Virus record (IMG/VR): IMGVR_UViG_3300025131_008761
Coordinates: 1 to 24,509 of that record
Direction: 5' to 3' (one strand)
Source of the DNA: a virus
Length of the DNA: 24,509 bases
This document shows, one piece after another, positions 20,384-24,509 of the stretch (position 1 is its first letter; the number at the start of each line of letters is the position of its first letter). The notes under the pieces were generated by a model. That model was not told the origin of the DNA. It searched no databases and saw only the letters and a program-made list of their open reading frames with translations. The translations under genes were made by a program, and so were the position numbers.

Positions 20384-21039
20384 TACCATCGAAAACAACT
20401 TATATCAACACACCACATCAAGCTGCCATTATCATCTCTAGTTTTATATAAAATATTACGACCTTCTGCCTCATTTTTTTCAGCATATATAGGATACGCT
20501 TTTTTTCGAGTGAATGACATATTAGGATTAGTACCTCTGGCATAGTTCACCCAACTCTCATCATCAGGCCAATAATATTCACGTCTTATAGGCCGTTCAC
20601 TGGTTTTATGGGGTGCTGACTCCACTTTCTCATTAGAGTGGCTTACAGCCTGTTGTGGGGCTGTTGTGGGCACTCTTGGGGCACCTTCTAACAACTCTGG
20701 ATGAGCGGTTATAATGGCTTGAAGCTGTTCTTTTACATTACTCTCTTCGGAGCATTGAACAGGTGGCCCATCATCAAACTTAAATTTTTTATTCTTAATC
20801 TTGATTCCGTTTTCCTCTTCCGAAAAACTTATTTTTTTCTTTTTATATTCATAAGTTTCTATTTCTGTAACCAAGATGTTTCTTCGAGCAAGAAGGGACA
20901 TAACCTTTCCAGCTAGATTATCCAGTGGCAAATCTTCATAAGGAGAACCTACTTTAATGCTTCCTTCTTTAGTCTCATCTGTATCATATTCACCATCTTC
21001 ATCTTTGGTGTAATATTTATATTTTACTTCGTATCCCAT
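20383..21039 (-). CDS. Conserved-looking phage hypothetical protein
   Basis: A 218-residue protein: N-terminal beta-rich region (EVKYKYYTKDEDGEYDT), a helix AGKVMSLLARRNILVTEIET followed by YEYKKKKISFSEE and IKIKNKKFKFDD, a Pro/Ser-rich linker, then a C-terminal part RPIRREYYWPDDESWVNYAR with two Cys near the end (WCVDISCFRW). From memory, 'LARRNI.V..IE.YE..KK.ISF' occurs in uncharacterised proteins of large phages. SD GAGG before ATG. It lies in the replication/recombination block, so a DNA-metabolism accessory role is possible but unproven. Confidence 0.65.
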   Translation of the reverse strand: MGYEVKYKYYTKDEDGEYDTDETKEGSIKVGSPYEDLPLDNLAGKVMSLLARRNILVTEIETYEYKKKKISFSEEENGIKIKNKKFKFDDGPPVQCSEESNVKEQLQAIITAHPELLEGAPRVPTTAPQQAVSHSNEKVESAPHKTSERPIRREYYWPDDESWVNYARGTNPNMSFTRKKAYPIYAEKNEAEGRNILYKTRDDNGSLMWCVDISCFRW

Positions 21040-21076
21040 TTTATTACCTCAAAATAACTTAGTATAAAAAACATGT

Positions 21077-21679
21077 TTATTTTTGAATTATTCCAATTCC
21101 ATATCTTGTATTAAAAATAATAGGCACACGATTTTTTATATGACAAAAATCATCAAATCCACAATTAGACCCTATGTAATCAACTACTATCAACCCATCT
21201 AGCTTAATGTGCTCCCATAAAATATCTAATCTGGCTATTTGGTCTTCACTAGAAACTTCCCCGTTTACAATAGCAATATCCCATGAATCTTTAGATAATC
21301 CCTCTTGAGCTTCCTCGATAGTTCCTTCACAGATATCAAATTTTTTATGATAATTATTCTTTATGTTGGAAACCCCCATACGTGAAGAATAAAACTTCTC
21401 TGTATTCTCATGAAATACAAACATATTCTCAACTGTATTGTTCCCCTTCAAAAAACAACCACTATAAAGACCCAAATTAAAATTCCACCCAATTAAGCTC
21501 TTAGCACCTACTCTTTTCCCTAAATGATAATATAAAGGAAAATATAAAGGGTCTTGATAAGCTCCAGTTAATCTAGGCTTGTCTGAAAGTAATCGAAAAT
21601 TACCAAGCAAAACGCTGGAGCTTATTGTTTGTTTTTTCAGGTCTTCCTGTAATCCGAGTTGTAACGATTGTATATCCAT
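21077..21679 (-). CDS. Class I methyltransferase-like (Rossmann) protein
   Basis: A 200-residue protein. RVGAKSLIGWNFNLGLYSGC could be the glycine-rich strand-turn, WDIAIVNGEVSSEDQIARLD the motif IV region, and LDILWEHIKLDGLIVVDYIG the motif VI/VII strand, a pattern close to Methyltransf_24-type enzymes. The canonical GxGxG is not intact, so cofactor binding is uncertain and it may be a degenerate or related Rossmann protein. The ATG follows directly after the T-run of an intrinsic terminator and has no SD. Either the gene is controlled by antitermination at that hairpin or a later start and an internal promoter are used. Confidence 0.5.
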   Translation of the reverse strand: MDIQSLQLGLQEDLKKQTISSSVLLGNFRLLSDKPRLTGAYQDPLYFPLYYHLGKRVGAKSLIGWNFNLGLYSGCFLKGNNTVENMFVFHENTEKFYSSRMGVSNIKNNYHKKFDICEGTIEEAQEGLSKDSWDIAIVNGEVSSEDQIARLDILWEHIKLDGLIVVDYIGSNCGFDDFCHIKNRVPIIFNTRYGIGIIQK

Positions 21680-21719
21680 AAAAAAAGGGAACCCAAAAGA
21701 AACAATCTTTTGAACCCCC
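21680..21719 (-). terminator. Intrinsic terminator abutting the methyltransferase-like start
   Basis: On the minus strand a 14-pair stem (21719-21706 with 21700-21687, four G-U, none mismatched), 5-nt loop, then T7 at 21686-21680, and the ATG at 21679 follows at once. It ends the candidate structured RNA and could act as an attenuator for the downstream gene. Confidence 0.8.
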
Positions 21720-21891
21720 TTACCTCGGCCCGAGATTTTGTATATCTCTTTGCGATTCCATTGAGTTGTGCCTTACAAAGCATCCAACCCTCGTGTTAAC
21801 TTCTCGCTGCCCTAACAAAACGATGTGCCATCCACACGAACAGACACATTCGCCTTCTTTGTTAAAACTGAAGACGAAACTAACCAAGGCA
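21680..21891 (-). ncRNA. Candidate structured non-coding RNA (~210 nt), family unknown
   Basis: The stretch between the UvsY-like and methyltransferase-like genes has no ORF above about 26 codons on the minus strand but folds strongly. A closing helix pairs 21891-21882 with 21730-21721 (ten pairs, four G-U). Inside are stem 1 (21852-21843 with 21829-21821, nine pairs, one bulge), stem 2 (21792-21763: three helices of 3, 3 and 5 bp around loop UGUA) and stem 3 (21748-21732, five pairs). A terminator follows. This may be an independent phage small RNA or the 5' regulatory leader (riboswitch or attenuator-like) of the downstream gene. It does not match 6S, tmRNA or RNase P as far as I can recall them. 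Confidence 0.55.
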
Positions 21892-21892
21892 T

Positions 21893-21898
21893 ATTATA
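21893..21898 (-). promoter_or_regulatory. Candidate -10 box before the structured RNA
   Basis: Minus-strand TATAAT; an alternative TATAGT lies at 21914-21909. The first would start the RNA inside its closing helix, the second (start near 21902) would include it completely. No good -35 accompanies either. Confidence 0.3.
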
Positions 21899-21920
21899 TA
21901 TTCTTAATACTATAATTTTT

Positions 21921-22436
21921 TTAATCATCTTTTGAAGAAGCTATAATTTCATCTACTTCTTGGTCTAAACTGCCATCCATCTTATTTTTTGCAAAGGTGT
22001 CACGATTTAGCTTATCTATTTCTTTTCTAAGCATGTGTCCTCTACTTTGTGCGTTTTCATGGCACTTATCCCACGCACGTAAATGCTGCTGTAATACCTT
22101 AACTTTATGTCGAGCAGCAATTTCATGGTCCTTGGCCTTCTTGACTTCATCATCACTTTTTACCCGTGCCTCAACAAATTTATCTGAGCCACCTTCTGAT
22201 TTGAATTGGGCAAACTTTTCTGAACTCATTTGGTCATGTTTAGCAGAAAAAACCTGCCACTCCGCATCAGCGTCCGCAAGCCGTTGACCAAAATAATTAT
22301 ACCATACACCTTCTTCTTCTGTATATTTGGTGAGAGTGACCTCTGAAAACGTAAGCTTTTTAGGGTCTATAACTACGTCCTGACCAGCCACTTTTATTGT
22401 TCGCAATCCATCTAAAATATCATCTAATGTTACCAT
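21921..22436 (-). CDS. uvsY: UvsY-like recombination mediator
   Basis: A 171-residue, mostly helical charged protein. The opening VTLDDILDGLRTIKVAGQDV then VIDPKKLTFSEVTLTKY, the stretch SDKFVEARVKSDDEVKKAKD, and LRAWDKCHENAQSRGHMLRK follow the order of T4 UvsY landmarks (IDSTKLQYEA..., MKTVLSADKDVLK, LLDFCSGALDAIKSRGFAIK). UvsY loads UvsX onto gp32-covered ssDNA. It is slightly longer than T4 UvsY (137 aa, recalled) and has a more acidic tail (DQEVDEIIASSKDD). SD GAAGGA; the ATG is 2 nt after the helicase stop. The context (helicase, gp32-like, UvsX-like genes on the same strand) supports the call. Confidence 0.62.
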   Translation of the reverse strand: MVTLDDILDGLRTIKVAGQDVVIDPKKLTFSEVTLTKYTEEEGVWYNYFGQRLADADAEWQVFSAKHDQMSSEKFAQFKSEGGSDKFVEARVKSDDEVKKAKDHEIAARHKVKVLQQHLRAWDKCHENAQSRGHMLRKEIDKLNRDTFAKNKMDGSLDQEVDEIIASSKDD

Positions 22437-22438
22437 TT

Positions 22439-24025
22439 TTATCCTTCCATTCTAAAATTAACTTCCCTCTGATTATTGTCTATAAAATTTCTTACTTTCT
22501 GGTCGTCGTTCATTATACTTGTTGTGGTTTCTTCTTTAGTGTTACGATATTCTTTTAATATCTTTGAATATTTCTCATAACTAATCTCTTTAATTGTCAA
22601 CGTATCATAATTAATTTCCACATGAAAAGAAAATCTGCTCTTTCCAGACCTATGTTTGGCCACATATATTCGAGCAAGACCACAATCTTTCTCTTCTTGC
22701 AATTGATTTATAGTCCACATAGCATCAAGCGGTTTTATCTGTGCATAAGAATCACCGAGATTTTCATCATCAATCAATTGACCACTTCTAATAACTTCTT
22801 TAGCAGACCTATTTGGCTGCATTGCGGTTAAAACTAAAACATTTTCTTCTACAGCAAATCCACGTAAATCTCTTGTCATTCTATATCTTGATTCATGCGT
22901 TGGAATTCCAGCATAATCTTTCATTTCTCCAATATAATCAATTATGACTAAATCAGGATGAAATCCACGTAACCCTAGCTGAGAGTGATATGCACGAAAT
23001 GAAGCCATATCCATCTGACCACCGGGGAACTGTTTAATTACCAACATTCGTTCTTCTTCGCAAACATCATCTTGGTATTCTTTAACAAAATCAAAAACAA
23101 GTTGTTTTTTATCAAGTAAATTATTTATCGTAATTTTATCTTCATCCCCAACATCGGGATTTTGAATCATACTAGATAATTCAGCATCAAATCTTTCTGC
23201 AACACCATCTTGGTCAATTTCAAGTGATATATATAATACTTTTTTCTTGTTGGTAATATTAGCAATTGCCGCCACTTTTAAAGCTAAAGATTTACCCGTT
23301 CCACTTAATCCAACCCAAGAACCAATTTCTCCTCGCTTCATACCTTCACCAGCAAGAGCTACATCAATAGCTTTAAAACCAGAAGTAAATCGGTCTTGCA
23401 TTTCCACATCTTTATTCATCCTATCATATCTTTCTTCTATCGTTTGAAAATAATCTAAACCAAAATCAAAATTATGCTCAACAGTCAATGCTTCTCTAAG
23501 CACATCATGAATAGTTTCCCATGTGTCATCTGATTCTGGGTCTTCTTTGATGGCCTGTAAAGATTCATGAAATGCTTGCTTTAAAGCTTGTGTCTTTGCA
23601 AAATTAACAATCTTATCCCTATAATAGTCTCTCGACTCCATACCGGGAAGATAGTCTAAAATAATTTCATTATATTCTCCAACATGGAGAACTTTAATCT
23701 CATCTGCTTTGCCATCAAGCTTCCCGTTAAGTTCATTAATCATTTGAACTCTACTGGGAAGCGTTTGATAATTTTCAAAATGTTTAAAAAGAATTTCACA
23801 AATATGACGATGATTTTCATTTATGAAATAATTAGGTTTTATAATAGCTAAACTTTCTAATAAGAAATTTCGGTCATGTAAAAGAAGACCAAGTAATTCT
23901 CTTTGAAAATCCTCATCCCATTTATAGACATTAGTTTTCTCTGCATCATCAGGGTTAACTAGCTTAGACAATTCTGCCGCTTCTTCTTTAGTTAACTCTA
24001 TGGGTAATTGTTCAATTTCATCCAT
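22439..24025 (-). CDS. DnaB-family replicative helicase (T4 gp41-like)
   Basis: A 528-residue protein. The N-terminal ~185 residues are helical (DnaB-N like: ELLGLLLHDRNFLLESLAII). The RecA-type motor contains Walker A GLSGTGKS (239-246), SLEID with Glu269 as likely catalytic base, Walker B LVIIDYIGEM (Asp363), then RYRMTRDLRGFAVEENVLVL, a motif with AMQPNR and LGDSYAQIKPLDAM. It unwinds duplex DNA 5'-3' ahead of the replication fork as a hexamer and in T4-like phages works with primase gp61 and loader gp59, neither of which is in this window. The ATG at 24025 has a poor SD. It is coupled to the UvsY-like gene downstream. Confidence 0.85.
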   Translation of the reverse strand: MDEIEQLPIELTKEEAAELSKLVNPDDAEKTNVYKWDEDFQRELLGLLLHDRNFLLESLAIIKPNYFINENHRHICEILFKHFENYQTLPSRVQMINELNGKLDGKADEIKVLHVGEYNEIILDYLPGMESRDYYRDKIVNFAKTQALKQAFHESLQAIKEDPESDDTWETIHDVLREALTVEHNFDFGLDYFQTIEERYDRMNKDVEMQDRFTSGFKAIDVALAGEGMKRGEIGSWVGLSGTGKSLALKVAAIANITNKKKVLYISLEIDQDGVAERFDAELSSMIQNPDVGDEDKITINNLLDKKQLVFDFVKEYQDDVCEEERMLVIKQFPGGQMDMASFRAYHSQLGLRGFHPDLVIIDYIGEMKDYAGIPTHESRYRMTRDLRGFAVEENVLVLTAMQPNRSAKEVIRSGQLIDDENLGDSYAQIKPLDAMWTINQLQEEKDCGLARIYVAKHRSGKSRFSFHVEINYDTLTIKEISYEKYSKILKEYRNTKEETTTSIMNDDQKVRNFIDNNQREVNFRMEG

Positions 24026-24056
24026 ACGATTTATTTTACCTTATTTCCAAAAATAA

Positions 24057-24509
24057 TCAAACAATTAATTCTAATTTTGATGAACCAAGATAATCAAATT
24101 CAGAAAGCGAGACCATTGCTTGTCTAATTCCTTTTTCCCTTGTTATCTTTTTTCCCATAGATTTCTGGGCATTCCACGTAATAGCCTTGCAATATGTGGT
24201 AAATTTCCCATCAATCTCCAAAGGCGCTTTTCTGGAAGGTCTCTCCTTAGCTGGGACCACCTTCCTAAGAATTTTATTTAGAATTTTTTCTTGATATGGT
24301 CCGAATTTTTGACGACTAGCACCATGACGTGTTTTGTTAGCCCAAAGATTTTTCAACTCTAAAACAATTAAATTCAATAACTTATCTTTTACGAATTTTT
24401 GACATAAATCAAGAGACTTCTCAATATAAACTTGTCTTTTATAATATGACCCTGCTCTAATTAGTGCTATCGTCAATTCCTGAGCAATGTCCTCCTGTTC
24501 ATCTGTATG
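24057..24509 (-). CDS. Hypothetical phage protein, N-terminus beyond the window
   Basis: The frame is open to the right edge: 150 codons visible starting HTDEQEDIAQELTIALIRAG; the TTG at 24476 is internal. Residues include LELKNLWANKTRHGASRQKF, KILNKILRKVVPAKERPSRK, and GKFTTYCKAITWNAQKSMGK, then KKITREKGIRQAMVSLSEFD. The 'F.TYC..I.WN..K......EK..R' run and the EDIAQEL opening recall sigma-factor region 2 and T4 gp55 late sigma in general style, but the match is weak and I do not assign it. It may be a phage transcription factor or an uncharacterised protein. 31 bp separate it from the helicase start. Confidence 0.55.
   Translation of the reverse strand, partial: HTDEQEDIAQELTIALIRAGSYYKRQVYIEKSLDLCQKFVKDKLLNLIVLELKNLWANKTRHGASRQKFGPYQEKILNKILRKVVPAKERPSRKAPLEIDGKFTTYCKAITWNAQKSMGKKITREKGIRQAMVSLSEFDYLGSSKLELIV

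Noticed and set aside
1-24509. CRISPR arrays, rRNA, tRNA, integrase or attachment sites
   Set aside because: No regularly spaced repeats, rRNA segments, cloverleaf structures or recombinase signatures were found on either strand; tandem repeats seen are short in-frame duplications within genes.

Overview
The window is a gene-dense, AT-rich piece (roughly 35-40% GC by eye) of a large tailed-phage genome (Caudoviricetes). Virion-type genes, a T4-like replication and recombination set (helicase, UvsY-like mediator, gp32-like SSB, UvsX-like recombinase) and nucleotide-metabolism enzymes are packed with overlaps of 1-8 nt. Many starts carry strong Shine-Dalgarno (SD) sequences such as AAGGAG, so a host using canonical SD recognition is likely. 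There is no rRNA, recognisable tRNA, CRISPR array or integrase. The host cannot be named from the sequence.

Layout. 2-3273 (+): tail-fibre/appendage genes (a repetitive fibre protein cut by the left edge, a beta-helix-type protein, small companions). 3270-7865 (-): an accessory operon reading two short paralogous proteins, a Q_salvage (DUF2419)-like N-glycosylase, a DnaQ-like exonuclease, a cyclic-phosphate-processing receiver-like protein, a TnpB element inserted between genes, and a GMP-reductase-like enzyme. 7927-9286 (-): hypothetical genes closed by a strong terminator. 9334-10466 (+): a gene split by an in-frame TAA, then a zinc-finger plus PD-(D/E)XK nuclease. 10463-12013 (-): HIT hydrolase, FmdB-type zinc ribbon, dCMP-deaminase-like enzyme and DUF5664/MazZ-like diphosphohydrolase. 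12089-14248 (+): two Cys-rich proteins and a glycosyltransferase-like protein. 14245-16661: small hypotheticals and an amidoligase-like enzyme. 16739-17401 (+): basic winged-helix protein. 17460-24509 (-): the replication/recombination block with two small-protein genes, a methyltransferase-like gene and an apparent structured RNA; an unidentified gene runs off the right edge.

How it fits together. The right block supplies replication and recombination-dependent repair: helicase, UvsY-like loader, gp32-like SSB set off by terminators on both sides, then the UvsX-like recombinase. The centre and left enzymes act on purine and pyrimidine nucleotides or on 7-deazaguanine nucleosides. All four convergent gene pairs without a terminator between them overlap by exactly four bases through shared stop codons.

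Most notable: (1) a ~210-nt intergenic region (21680-21891, minus) that folds into a closed multi-stem RNA ending in an intrinsic terminator directly before the methyltransferase start; (2) a phage Q_salvage-like protein near a GMP-reductase-like protein; (3) an exonuclease gene whose only well-placed start codon is ATC; (4) a lone TnpB with both terminal hairpins preserved.
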